Shown one piece after another: positions 1 to 6,434 of a DNA stretch of 7,207 bases. Each line of letters opens with the position of its first letter. Position 1 is the stretch's first letter. A program made the position numbers and the translations under genes. Source of the stretch: Myroides sp. (GTDB lineage Bacteria; Bacteroidota; Bacteroidia; Flavobacteriales; Flavobacteriaceae); assembly GCA_018384465.1 (NCBI GenBank), contig JAHAYQ010000204.1, positions 1 through 7,207 of the forward strand, in the 5' to 3' direction. Under the pieces are notes generated by a model that searched no databases, was not told the DNA's origin, and saw nothing but the letters and a program-made list of their open reading frames with translations.

Positions 1-6
1 AAAAAA

Positions 7-39
7 TTTGGAATGAATATTTTTTAATCTCTATATTTG
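7..39 (+). promoter_or_regulatory. Promoter of the tandem tRNA-Gly genes
   Basis: A -33 element TTTG (7-10) and an exact Bacteroidota -7 box TATATTTG (32-39, consensus TAnnTTTG) are separated by 21 bp, which fits the sigma-ABfr (primary sigma factor of Bacteroidota) promoter layout. Transcription would start around 44-47, about 30 nt before the first mature tRNA. This is the best two-element promoter in the window. Its assignment to the tRNAs is inferred from position. Confidence 0.7.
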
Positions 40-77
40 CACTCACAAAATCACACGAAGATTTAAACATCGTACAT

Positions 78-150
78 GCGGAAGTAGCTCAGTTGGTAGA
101 GCGTCAGCCTTCCAAGCTGAATGTCGCGAGTTCGACCCTCGTCTTCCGCT
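78..150 (+). tRNA. tRNA-Gly (anticodon TCC), first copy
   Basis: The 73 nt fold as a full cloverleaf. The acceptor stem is GCGGAAG (78-84) with CTTCCGC (143-149), followed by the U discriminator usual for bacterial tRNA-Gly. The D stem is GCTC/GAGC with GG in the loop. The anticodon stem is TCAGC/GCTGA (104-108/116-120) around loop CTTCCAA, giving anticodon TCC at 111-113. The T stem is GCGAG/CTCGT around TTCGACC. The CCA end is not encoded. It reads GGA and, by wobble, other GGN codons. It shares a promoter and terminator with the second copy. Confidence 0.96.
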
Positions 151-188
151 CTTGGAAAAATCAATACGAAGATTCAAAAATCGTAAAT

Positions 189-261
189 GCGGAAGTAGCT
201 CAGTTGGTAGAGCGTCAGCCTTCCAAGCTGAATGTCGCGAGTTCGACCCTCGTCTTCCGCT
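189..261 (+). tRNA. tRNA-Gly (anticodon TCC), second copy
   Basis: These 73 nt are identical to the tRNA at 78-150, with the anticodon TCC at 222-224, the same U discriminator and no encoded CCA. The spacer between the two mature tRNAs is 38 nt. The gene is followed 9 nt later by an intrinsic terminator, so both tRNAs are probably processed from one short transcript. Confidence 0.96.
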
Positions 262-270
262 CTAAAGAGC

Positions 271-304
271 AAAATCCTTATCGATTACGGTAAGGATTTT
301 TTTT
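271..304 (+). terminator. Intrinsic terminator of the tRNA-Gly unit
   Basis: AAAATCCTTA (271-280) pairs perfectly with TAAGGATTTT (291-300). The stem continues inward with T-G, C-G and G-C pairs to a 4-nt ATTA loop (284-287), for about 13 bp in total. A run of eight T spans 297-304, giving the classic hairpin plus U-tract form. Confidence 0.9.
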
Positions 305-325
305 ATTGATAAGTTTTACTATATA

Positions 326-362
326 TAAATACCCTTTCAAATTTATTTTGAAAGGGTATTTA
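326..362 (-). terminator. Hairpin terminator downstream of mscL
   Basis: An inverted repeat with arms at 326-341 and 347-362 (16 bp, core ACCCTTTCAAA/TTTGAAAGGGT) and a 5-nt loop lies 20 bp past the mscL stop. On the minus strand the stem begins with A residues and ends in U residues, so part of the U-tract is inside the stem. The flanking sequence is AT-rich without a long separate U run. It also faces the tRNA unit and could stop transcription from either side. Confidence 0.7.
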
Positions 363-382
363 AGTATTTTAAAAAAGTTGAT

Positions 383-829
383 TTATTGTTGTTTCTTTAA
401 CAAATCGCGGATTTCCGACAACAACTCTTCTTGCGATGGTCCTGCTGGTGCTTCTGGTTCTGCAACTGCTTCTTCTTTACGCTTTAAACGGTTGATACCT
501 TTTACCATTAAAAACACAGCAAACGCTAACAATAAAAAGTTAATGGCCACGGTAATGAAATTTCCGTAAGCAAACACCACAGCATTTTCAACTGTTTGCG
601 CATCAGCCAATGCCATACCGTTAGTAATACTACTTGTTGGGTCTTTTAAAACCACATACATATTACTAAAGTCTGGCGAACCAATAATTGCAGATACTAA
701 TGGCATTACTAAATCTTTTACCACACTATCAACAATTTTTCCGAAGGCACCACCTATGATTACCCCTACTGCAAGATCCATTACGTTTCCTTTTACAGCA
801 AACTCTTTAAACTCTTGAATAAATCCCAT
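383..829 (-). CDS. mscL: Large-conductance mechanosensitive channel MscL
   Basis: MscL is an inner-membrane homopentamer that opens a wide non-selective pore when membrane tension rises, protecting cells from hypo-osmotic lysis. The 148-residue product matches the family's usual length (about 130-150). It shows the family N-terminus (GFIQEFKEFAVKGNVMDLAVG, in two overlapping parts: residues 2-11 and 11-22), followed by the glycine-rich pore helix TM1 (about 15-45, with VGVIIGGAFGKIV). A polar loop spans about 46-85. TM2 covers about 86-110, then a basic patch NRLKRK. An acidic/proline linker leads to the C-terminal bundle helix (about 133-147, EELLSEIRDLL). The ATG at 829 is the family start, and the stop is TAA. 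No strong SD or exact -7 box lies in the 61 bp before it, so co-transcription from the upstream murF-alr gene on the same strand is plausible. That order is, to my recollection, common in flavobacteria. Confidence 0.96.
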   Translation of the reverse strand: MGFIQEFKEFAVKGNVMDLAVGVIIGGAFGKIVDSVVKDLVMPLVSAIIGSPDFSNMYVVLKDPTSSITNGMALADAQTVENAVVFAYGNFITVAINFLLLAFAVFLMVKGINRLKRKEEAVAEPEAPAGPSQEELLSEIRDLLKKQQ

Positions 830-890
830 AACAATTCTTTTTTTAAGTTTTATTTTAAATGCTAAAATACAATTTTATGTTAATATTTTA

Positions 891-3317
891 TTATTCTTTG
901 TAAAAAATTCGTTTTACTCGTTGAGAGATTGACGTCATTACTTCGTAAGGAATGGTATCCCAAGACTTTGCAATTTCTGTAATCCGTAAGTCATTACCAA
1001 AAACAACCACCTCATCTCCTACTCTCACCTCTAAATTGGTCACATCAACCATCATCATATCCATACAAACCGAACCTATAATGGATGCTTTTTTGCCTTT
1101 TATCATCACATAGCCTTTGCCATTGCCATAACTTCTTCTAATTCCGTCGGCATAACCAATAGCAACTGTTGCTATTTTACTGTATTTATTGGCAATAAAT
1201 CTGCGGCCATATCCCACACTTTCTCCTTCGTTTATTTCATTAATTTGCAAAATCACTGTTTTTAAGGTAGCTACATTTTGTAACTGCGCATCTTCGTTCA
1301 CATCATTTCCTACACCATACAAACCAATTCCTACACGCACCATATCCATTTGATATTCAGAAAAATGATAAACACCCGATGTGTTTAAAATATGAAGCGT
1401 AGGTTGAATGTTTAATTCTTTTTTGATAACATTTGCCCAATTTTGAAAGGTATTTATTTGTTGTAATGTAAACTCTTTTTCATTGGGCATATCGCTGGTG
1501 GCTAAATGCGAAAAGATACTTGCTACTTGTACAACATTGGCATTTTTTAGATTAGAAATAAGTGGAGAAAATTCTTTTTGCGTGAAACCCAAACGATTCA
1601 TACCCGTATTTAACTTTAAATGTATAGGGTATTGATACAAATTATGCTGTTCTACACAAATTTGAAACGCTAACAACTCTTGTAAATTATAAATCTCTGG
1701 CTCTAGTTGGTAAGCAATCATCGCATCAAAAGCTGAATTTTCTGGATTCATTACAATGATTGGCAACTTTATTCCTGCTTTGCGCAACGCTACCCCTTCA
1801 TCAGCAAAAGCTACACCTAAATAAGAAACTTGATGATGCGCTAATAAATTGGCAATTTCGTAACTACCATTGCCGTAGCCAAATGCCTTTATCATCACCA
1901 TTACTTTGGTAGTAGGCAATAGTTTTGATTTATAGAAGTTAAGGTTATGGCTTAAAGCGTCAAGATTAATTTCTAATACGGTTTCGTGCGTTTTTTCTTC
2001 TAATTCGGCAACGATTTTTTCGAATTGAAAACTTCGCGAACCTTTAACAAGGATTGTTTCGTTGCGAAAAGATGACAAATTAAAATTATTCAAGAACGTT
2101 TCGGTGTCAGGAAAACTTTGAAAATGAGGCACATTTGATAAATAAGCGCTTATTTTTTCTCCAATTCCTATTACTCTACTTACATGATTTTGATTCAATA
2201 ACTGCCCTACTTTTTGATACAATACTTCGGGTAGAAATCCACTTTGAAAAATATCAGACAACACCACCGTTTTTTGCAGATGTGTTTTTTGTTGTTCCAA
2301 AAAGTCTAATGCTATTTTTAATGACTGATAATCACTACTGTAACTATCATCTATCAACAAACAATCGTTAATTCCTTTTTTTACTTGCAAGCGCATCTGT
2401 ACCGTTTGCAATTTCGGAATTGCTTGGGTAATATAATCAACATCCATAGCAAGATACAATAAAACAGTGATGCAAGTTGCCATGTTTTCGATCGAAGCCA
2501 GATCATTAAAAGGAATTGATACAGAAAAAACCTTGTTTTGAAACCTTACCTCTAATATGGAATCTATCCGTTTAAATTGTACATCAGCCGTTTTATTAAA
2601 ACTCCAAGTAAACCATTTAACGTCTTTTGGTCTGTAGTTGTCTATTAAATCGGTTCGTTCGGTTATAAGTACTTCCACGTTTTTAAACAACTTCATTTTT
2701 TCGTGTAACTTATCTTCAACAGATAAAAAACCTTCGTTATGTGCCGGACCAATGTTAGTAAGCACACCAATTGTAGGCTGAATGATGCTTTCAAGTCGAT
2801 CCATCTCTTCTGGTTTCGAAATACCCGCTTCAAAAATACCCAAATTATGTTCATCGTTGATAGCAATGACCGATAAAGGTACGCCTACCTGTGAATTGTA
2901 GCTTTTAGGACTTTTAATAATATTGTAATACGGGACCAACAATTGGTTTAACCACTCTTTTACGATGGTTTTTCCGTTACTACCGGTAACACCTATCACT
3001 GGAAAATGATATTTTTTTCGGTAAAATGCTACAAACTGTTGCAAAGCTTTTAAGGTATCAGTTACCTTAAAAATCAAAGCATCGGCAGGAAGGTCAACAA
3101 CATCGCTCACTACAAAATAGCGTACACCTTTCTCATACAATTCGGCTACATATTCATGCGCGTTATGATGAGCTCCTTTCAATGCAAAAAAAAGAGTATG
3201 AGGTGTGTTTCTTAGCGAGCGTGAATCAATTGAAATGTCTAAAATATTTAATTCGCTTTCAGAAACAATAGTATGTGTTTGCAAAAGGGTATTTAATGTG
3301 TTTGCTGCAATTTTCAT
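891..3317 (-). CDS. murF-alr: Bifunctional UDP-MurNAc-tripeptide:D-Ala-D-Ala ligase (MurF) / alanine racemase (Alr)
   Basis: This is a cytoplasmic peptidoglycan-precursor enzyme of 808 residues that joins two steps. Alr converts L-Ala to D-Ala with PLP, and MurF uses ATP to add D-Ala-D-Ala to UDP-MurNAc-tripeptide. The MurF half (about 1-440) shows an N-terminal MurF-type domain with DSR at 31-33, P-loop TGSNGKT (111-117, Lys116), SYNSQVGVP (139-147), NIGPAHNEG (188-196), DDSYSSD (323-329) and KGSR (425-428). The Alr half (about 445-808) shows the PLP lysine Lys477 in MIKAFGYGNG, KLNTGMNRLGF (568-578), the catalytic tyrosine Tyr703 in SVGYGRRF, and CMDM (751-754). The fusion is known in Bacteroidota, so it is not a new joining. 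The frame extends to a TTG at 3347, but the ATG at 3317 is preferred: a -7 box at 3336-3343 would place the transcript start downstream of the TTG, and the residues encoded between TTG and ATG do not look like MurF. The stop is TAA. It is divergent from the TauE-like gene. Confidence 0.95.
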   Translation of the reverse strand: MKIAANTLNTLLQTHTIVSESELNILDISIDSRSLRNTPHTLFFALKGAHHNAHEYVAELYEKGVRYFVVSDVVDLPADALIFKVTDTLKALQQFVAFYRKKYHFPVIGVTGSNGKTIVKEWLNQLLVPYYNIIKSPKSYNSQVGVPLSVIAINDEHNLGIFEAGISKPEEMDRLESIIQPTIGVLTNIGPAHNEGFLSVEDKLHEKMKLFKNVEVLITERTDLIDNYRPKDVKWFTWSFNKTADVQFKRIDSILEVRFQNKVFSVSIPFNDLASIENMATCITVLLYLAMDVDYITQAIPKLQTVQMRLQVKKGINDCLLIDDSYSSDYQSLKIALDFLEQQKTHLQKTVVLSDIFQSGFLPEVLYQKVGQLLNQNHVSRVIGIGEKISAYLSNVPHFQSFPDTETFLNNFNLSSFRNETILVKGSRSFQFEKIVAELEEKTHETVLEINLDALSHNLNFYKSKLLPTTKVMVMIKAFGYGNGSYEIANLLAHHQVSYLGVAFADEGVALRKAGIKLPIIVMNPENSAFDAMIAYQLEPEIYNLQELLAFQICVEQHNLYQYPIHLKLNTGMNRLGFTQKEFSPLISNLKNANVVQVASIFSHLATSDMPNEKEFTLQQINTFQNWANVIKKELNIQPTLHILNTSGVYHFSEYQMDMVRVGIGLYGVGNDVNEDAQLQNVATLKTVILQINEINEGESVGYGRRFIANKYSKIATVAIGYADGIRRSYGNGKGYVMIKGKKASIIGSVCMDMMMVDVTNLEVRVGDEVVVFGNDLRITEIAKSWDTIPYEVMTSISQRVKRIFYKE

Positions 3318-3335
3318 AGTCAACCAAAATATACC

Positions 3336-3343
3336 CAAAGGTA
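3336..3343 (-). promoter_or_regulatory. Putative -7 box of murF-alr
   Basis: Read on the minus strand this is TACCTTTG, an exact TAnnTTTG match ending 18 bp before the ATG at 3317. It implies a very short 5' leader. No clear TTG -33 element sits at 19-21 bp upstream, only T-rich sequence. It supports choosing ATG 3317 over the TTG at 3347. Confidence 0.5.
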
Positions 3344-3379
3344 ACAAGATATTTTTTTAAAAATCACTGAAAATTTCGC

Positions 3380-3409
3380 TTTGTTAAGCAACCATAATAT
3401 TGTAATTTG
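3380..3409 (+). promoter_or_regulatory. Putative promoter of the TauE/SafE-family gene
   Basis: TTTG (3380-3383), a 19-bp spacer and TAATTTG (3403-3409) resemble the Bacteroidota -33/-7 pair. The -7 box is one T short of TAnnTTTG. Transcription would begin near 3415, just before the ATG at 3428. The possible TTG start at 3407 falls inside the -7 box, so it is unlikely to be translated. The murF-alr promoter lies about 40 bp away in the opposite orientation. Confidence 0.5.
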
Positions 3410-3427
3410 CAACAAGGTAAATTCTTT

Positions 3428-4228
3428 ATGCACGATATACATTTTTACATTGGCTTGGCATTAGCGCTTTTTATCGGCGTAACCTTAGGTTTGGTGGGTA
3501 GCGGTGGATCTATTTTAACCGTGCCTATTTTAGTATATGTGGTTGGAATTGACCCTTTGTTAGCCACAGCCTACTCTCTTTTTATTGTAGGAAGCACCTC
3601 TGCAGTAGGCAGTATTAGAAATACCATAGATAAAAATGTAAACTTTAAAATTGTATTACTTTTTGGAATTCCATCGCTTTTAGCTGTTTTTTTTACCCGA
3701 TCACAACTACTGCCATTACTTCCCGACGCTTTTACCTTAAGCAACAATGTAAGCATTACAAAATCTAAACTATTAATGATTATTTTCTCGGTAGTTATGT
3801 TTGCTGCATCGTCTAAAATGATCAAAAAGCCTCGACAAAAAAACTTGGCAACTCCAAAAATTGTAACCTCAGCCATACCGTTAATGTCACAAGGACTTTT
3901 AATAGGAACCGTATCTGGATTAGTAGGCGCCGGTGGTGGATTTTTAATCATTCCAGTCTTAGTTTTTTTTGCTAATCTACCTATGAAACAAGCAATAGGC
4001 ACCTCGTTAACCATCATTGCCATTCAATGTTTGATTGGTTTCACCGGCGATTTAACTCAACATGCTATTGATTGGGTATTGGTATTGTCGTTTTCAGCTG
4101 TATCCATTTTAGGATTGTTTGTAGGAAACAGATTATCAAAAAGAATCATAGATGGAAATTTAAGAAAGATATTTGGGTGGTTTATTATATCCATGTCTGT
4201 TTATATTTTGTTTAAAGAATTGTTTTAA
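3428..4228 (+). CDS. Sulfite exporter TauE/SafE family permease
   Basis: This is an integral membrane protein of 266 residues, the usual TauE/SafE (formerly DUF81) size. Its two homologous halves each carry the family signature: GLVGSGGSILTVPI at 21-34 and GLVGAGGGFLIIPV at 164-177. Hydrophobic segments fit about eight helices: roughly 5-40, 43-62, 73-90, 115-130, 150-180, 190-206, 215-234 and 248-263. A basic stretch near 130-138 (KMIKKPRQK) probably lies in the cytoplasmic loop between the halves. Family members export sulfite or other sulfur anions or organosulfonates. The persulfide dioxygenase-rhodanese gene 75 bp downstream makes sulfite or thiosulfate export the best guess, as with TauE in the staphylococcal cst locus. 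The ATG at 3428 is preferred to the TTG at 3407, which overlaps the promoter. The stop is TAA. No terminator lies between this gene and the next, so an operon is likely. The exact substrate cannot be read from sequence. Confidence 0.9.
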   Translation: MHDIHFYIGLALALFIGVTLGLVGSGGSILTVPILVYVVGIDPLLATAYSLFIVGSTSAVGSIRNTIDKNVNFKIVLLFGIPSLLAVFFTRSQLLPLLPDAFTLSNNVSITKSKLLMIIFSVVMFAASSKMIKKPRQKNLATPKIVTSAIPLMSQGLLIGTVSGLVGAGGGFLIIPVLVFFANLPMKQAIGTSLTIIAIQCLIGFTGDLTQHAIDWVLVLSFSAVSILGLFVGNRLSKRIIDGNLRKIFGWFIISMSVYILFKELF

Positions 4229-4238
4229 GGAGAAAGAA

Positions 4239-4307
4239 ATGATAAAAAAACCATCTATAAAGAATTTAGTATTTTTGCACAACGAAAGTTTATCGATAAG
4301 ATTATGA
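4239..4307 (+). CDS. Candidate small ORF / leader peptide (22 codons)
   Basis: ATG at 4239 opens a 22-codon frame (MIKKPSIKNL...) ending at TGA 4305-4307, which overlaps the next gene's ATG (ATGA at 4304-4307). An SD-like AAGGAG (4227-4232) overlaps the tauE stop and sits 6 nt before this ATG. SD motifs are rare in this clade. The layout would allow translational coupling from tauE through the small ORF to the dioxygenase gene. Against it: the frame is short, the sequence is AT-rich, no family is recognised, and a -7 box lies inside it. It could easily be chance. Confidence 0.25.
   Translation: MIKKPSIKNLVFLHNESLSIRL
4270..4277 (+). promoter_or_regulatory. Putative internal -7 box before the persulfide dioxygenase gene
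   Basis: TATTTTTG matches TAnnTTTG exactly and lies 26 bp before the ATG at 4304, a typical distance. The matching -33 region (about 4246-4250) is A-rich with no TTG. It could give the dioxygenase gene its own transcript in addition to read-through from the permease gene. Such boxes occur several times by chance in AT-rich DNA of this length. Confidence 0.4.
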
Positions 4308-5713
4308 AGATAGAACAAATTTATACAGGATGCTTAGCTCAAGGCGCTTACTATATTGAAAGCGAAGGCGAAGTAGCAATCATTGATCCTTTAAGAGAGG
4401 TTCAACAATATATAGACAAAGCGCAAGCAGCTAATGCCAATATTAAATACATTTTTGAAACGCATTTTCATGCCGATTTTGTAAGCGGACATTTAACTTT
4501 ATCAGAAAAAACAGGTGCGCCTATTATTTATGGCCCTACGGCAGAACCTGCGTTTAAAGCACATATTGCTAAAGATGGTGAAATTTTTAAGTTAGGTAAA
4601 ATTTCAATCATTGCCTTACACACACCTGGGCACACTATGGAAAGCACCACTTATTTATTGCGTGACGAAAACGGTAAAGACCATGCTATTTTTAGTGGCG
4701 ACACTTTGTTTTTAGGCGATGTAGGAAGGCCCGATTTAGCTCAAAAAGCAGCTGACATGACGCAAGAACAGTTAGCTACAACATTGTACCACAGTTTGCG
4801 AACCAAAATTATGCCTTTGGCAGATGAGGTTATTGTGTATCCGGCGCACGGTGCTGGCTCTGCTTGTGGAAAAAACCTTAGCAAAGAAACAGTTGGTACT
4901 TTAGGTGAACAAAAGCGCACCAATTATGCGTTAAGAGCCGATATGACTGTGGATGAATTTGTTAAAGAAGTAACTGATGGTTTATTACCGCCTCCTTTAT
5001 ACTTCCCTGAAAACGTACGTTTAAATAAAAATGGCTATGAAGCTATTGATACCATTATCGAGAAAAACAAACCGTTAACTGCTGCCGAATTTAAGCAGGC
5101 AGCTGAAGATGCGCTTATTTTAGATGTACGTGATGCAGATAGCTTTGGAAAAGCGCATATACCAGGAGCTATTTTTATTGGAATTGACGGAGGTTTTGCT
5201 CCGTGGGTGGGTGCTTTGATAACAGATATTAACCAACCTATTGTTTTGGTTACGCCTGAAGGCAGAGAAAAAGAAACCATTACTCGTTTATCACGTGTGG
5301 GTTATGACAACACTTTAGGATATTTAGCAGGAGGTATCGACTCATGGATTGCTGCTGGTTTTGAAATCGATAGCATTCAAAGAATTACCGCTACTGAATT
5401 AGAAACCCTAATGAATAACGGAGAAGAAGCGGTTATTGATGTGAGAAAGCCTGGTGAATATAGTTCGGCACATATTGCCAACGTACCAAACCTTCCGTTA
5501 GATTTTATTAACGATCACGTTGCTGATTTCCCCTCACAGAAAACTACTTATTTGCATTGTGCCGGTGGTTACCGATCTATGATAGCAGCGTCTATTTTAA
5601 AAGCACGTGGCTTCCATAATATGATTGACGTAATTGGCGGTTTTGGACAAATTAAAAACACCAGCTTACCTATTGTTACACAAGAATGTGAAAGCAGTTG
5701 TGGCAACAAGTAA
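4304..5713 (+). CDS. CstB-like persulfide dioxygenase-sulfurtransferase (MBL fold + two rhodanese domains)
   Basis: Predicted cytoplasmic sulfide-detoxification enzyme of 469 residues. An ETHE1-type metallo-beta-lactamase domain (about 1-230) oxidises persulfide (for example glutathione or another low-molecular-weight thiol persulfide) to sulfite, and a rhodanese domain transfers sulfane sulfur. THFHADF (53-59), TPGHT (107-111), SGDTLF (131-136) and PAHG (180-183) supply the likely mononuclear iron ligands His54, His110 and Asp133. The second histidine of the classical HxHxDH motif is Phe59, which fits a one-metal site. The first rhodanese fold (about 257-355) has DVRD and LAGGIDSW but no cysteine in its active loop (VTPEGR at 316-321), so it is a pseudo-domain. 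The second (about 361-457) has DVRKPGEY and the intact loop CAGGYRS with Cys419. This order (MBL, pseudo-rhodanese, rhodanese) is that of Staphylococcus aureus CstB, which makes thiosulfate. The tail carries Cys462 and Cys466. The TauE-like exporter upstream supports the role. The stop is TAA. Confidence 0.92.
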   Translation: MKIEQIYTGCLAQGAYYIESEGEVAIIDPLREVQQYIDKAQAANANIKYIFETHFHADFVSGHLTLSEKTGAPIIYGPTAEPAFKAHIAKDGEIFKLGKISIIALHTPGHTMESTTYLLRDENGKDHAIFSGDTLFLGDVGRPDLAQKAADMTQEQLATTLYHSLRTKIMPLADEVIVYPAHGAGSACGKNLSKETVGTLGEQKRTNYALRADMTVDEFVKEVTDGLLPPPLYFPENVRLNKNGYEAIDTIIEKNKPLTAAEFKQAAEDALILDVRDADSFGKAHIPGAIFIGIDGGFAPWVGALITDINQPIVLVTPEGREKETITRLSRVGYDNTLGYLAGGIDSWIAAGFEIDSIQRITATELETLMNNGEEAVIDVRKPGEYSSAHIANVPNLPLDFINDHVADFPSQKTTYLHCAGGYRSMIAASILKARGFHNMIDVIGGFGQIKNTSLPIVTQECESSCGNK

Positions 5714-5736
5714 ATAAAATATTTTTTTTGACAAAT

Positions 5737-5768
5737 AACCCGAACGGAGTTCTAACTCCGTGTGGGTT
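5737..5768. terminator. Hairpin between convergent genes, probable bidirectional terminator
   Basis: Outer arms AACCC (5737-5741) and GGGTT (5764-5768) enclose a 3x3 internal loop. Inner arms CGGAGTT (5745-5751) and AACTCCG (5754-5760) then follow with a minimal loop. It is GC-rich against its surroundings and sits in the 60 bp between two convergent stops. On the plus strand U-rich sequence follows (TTTAGTTTT). On the minus strand no U run follows, so termination in that direction is less certain. Confidence 0.7.
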
Positions 5769-5773
5769 TAGTT

Positions 5774-6412
5774 TTAAATTTCCAATCTAATAATTTGTTC
5801 TATTTCTTTGGCTTTATTCACCGTCATAAAATGCCCACCGTTTTTGATAAGATGATCTACTTTGCAATTATGAAAGGGTAAAACAAGATCCTTTGCCCCG
5901 TGAATATGCACATAATTAGAAGGTTGTTCAATATTCTTCCAACAAACAATTTCATTGATTGCCCAACGAAGAAAACGATCGTCGGTATCTTTTAAAATAT
6001 TTTTAAACAACACTTTCTCTTCTTTCGTTTGAATACCAAAAATCCATCGACTTAAAAAATTACTCCATTTAAAGATAACAGAGGGAATAATCATATGCAA
6101 TCGAATTTTTCCGGCTATGCGATACATTAAAGGCAATTCAAATTTAGTTTTTGCAGATGCAATCAAAATGACTTTTTTTACAGGAATGATCTTTGCTACC
6201 TCAACAGCCATCATACCACCAAACGACAAACCAATAAGAAAAACATCTTTTTCAATGATTCTTTGCGAGATGCGTGTGGCATAATTTTCAATGGTTTCAC
6301 TTTTTAAAGGTAAAATCCAGTCTATAAATTCCACATTAAATCCATCAAAGTTCATTTTGTCAAATACCCTTTGATCTACACCTAAACCACTAAATATATA
6401 TATTTTCGGCAT
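5774..6412 (-). CDS. Alpha/beta hydrolase of unknown substrate
   Basis: Compact alpha/beta-hydrolase fold of 212 residues, without signal peptide and probably cytoplasmic. The nucleophile elbow is GLSFGG with Ser63. The acid is likely Asp175 in HGAKDLVLP and the base His194 in GGHF, giving a complete Ser-Asp-His triad. SGLG (8-11) after the first strand (KIYIF) probably forms the oxyanion hole. A helical, basic/aromatic insertion (about 93-160, with several Trp and Lys) would act as the lid over the active site. The family covers esterases, thioesterases, C-C hydrolases and others, so no substrate can be named. It starts at ATG 6412 with an A/G-rich leader (AAGAAAGAAG), 22 bp after the DUF488 stop on the same strand, so the two are probably one operon. 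The stop is TAA, followed by the shared hairpin. Confidence 0.88.
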   Translation of the reverse strand: MPKIYIFSGLGVDQRVFDKMNFDGFNVEFIDWILPLKSETIENYATRISQRIIEKDVFLIGLSFGGMMAVEVAKIIPVKKVILIASAKTKFELPLMYRIAGKIRLHMIIPSVIFKWSNFLSRWIFGIQTKEEKVLFKNILKDTDDRFLRWAINEIVCWKNIEQPSNYVHIHGAKDLVLPFHNCKVDHLIKNGGHFMTVNKAKEIEQIIRLEI

Positions 6413-6434
6413 TTTAATCTTCTTTCTTTATAAA

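Larger units (their letters stand above)
56..261 (+). repeat. Tandem duplication (about 111 bp unit) containing tRNA-Gly
   Basis: The block beginning CGAAGATT at 56 recurs at 167, an offset of exactly 111 bp that also separates the two tRNAs. Within the repeated unit the tRNA portions are identical. The 17 nt between CGAAG and the tRNA (61-77 versus 172-188) differ at 3 positions. This is consistent with an old tandem duplication whose spacer has drifted while the tRNA was held constant. Confidence 0.8.

Noticed and set aside
93..293. Open frame of 66 codons across the tRNA genes on the plus strand
   Set aside because: It is a by-product of the tandem tRNAs: the same peptide appears twice because the tRNA sequence is repeated.
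3318..3347. Ten-residue N-terminal extension of MurF-Alr from a TTG start
   Set aside because: The TTG would lie upstream of the predicted transcript start set by the -7 box at 3336-3343, and ATG 3317 gives a normal MurF beginning.
3407..3427. Seven-residue extension of the TauE-like protein from a TTG start
   Set aside because: The TTG is part of the probable -7 box (TAATTTG, 3403-3409). ATG 3428 fits the family.
3571..4023. 150-codon frame on the minus strand opposite the permease gene
   Set aside because: It is antisense to a well-recognised membrane protein and its translation resembles no family I know. It has low-complexity composition typical of a shadow frame.
4290..4299. Palindrome TTATCGATAA just before the dioxygenase start
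   Set aside because: A 10-bp perfect palindrome of this composition is expected several times by chance in 7 kb of AT-rich DNA, and no second site supports an operator.
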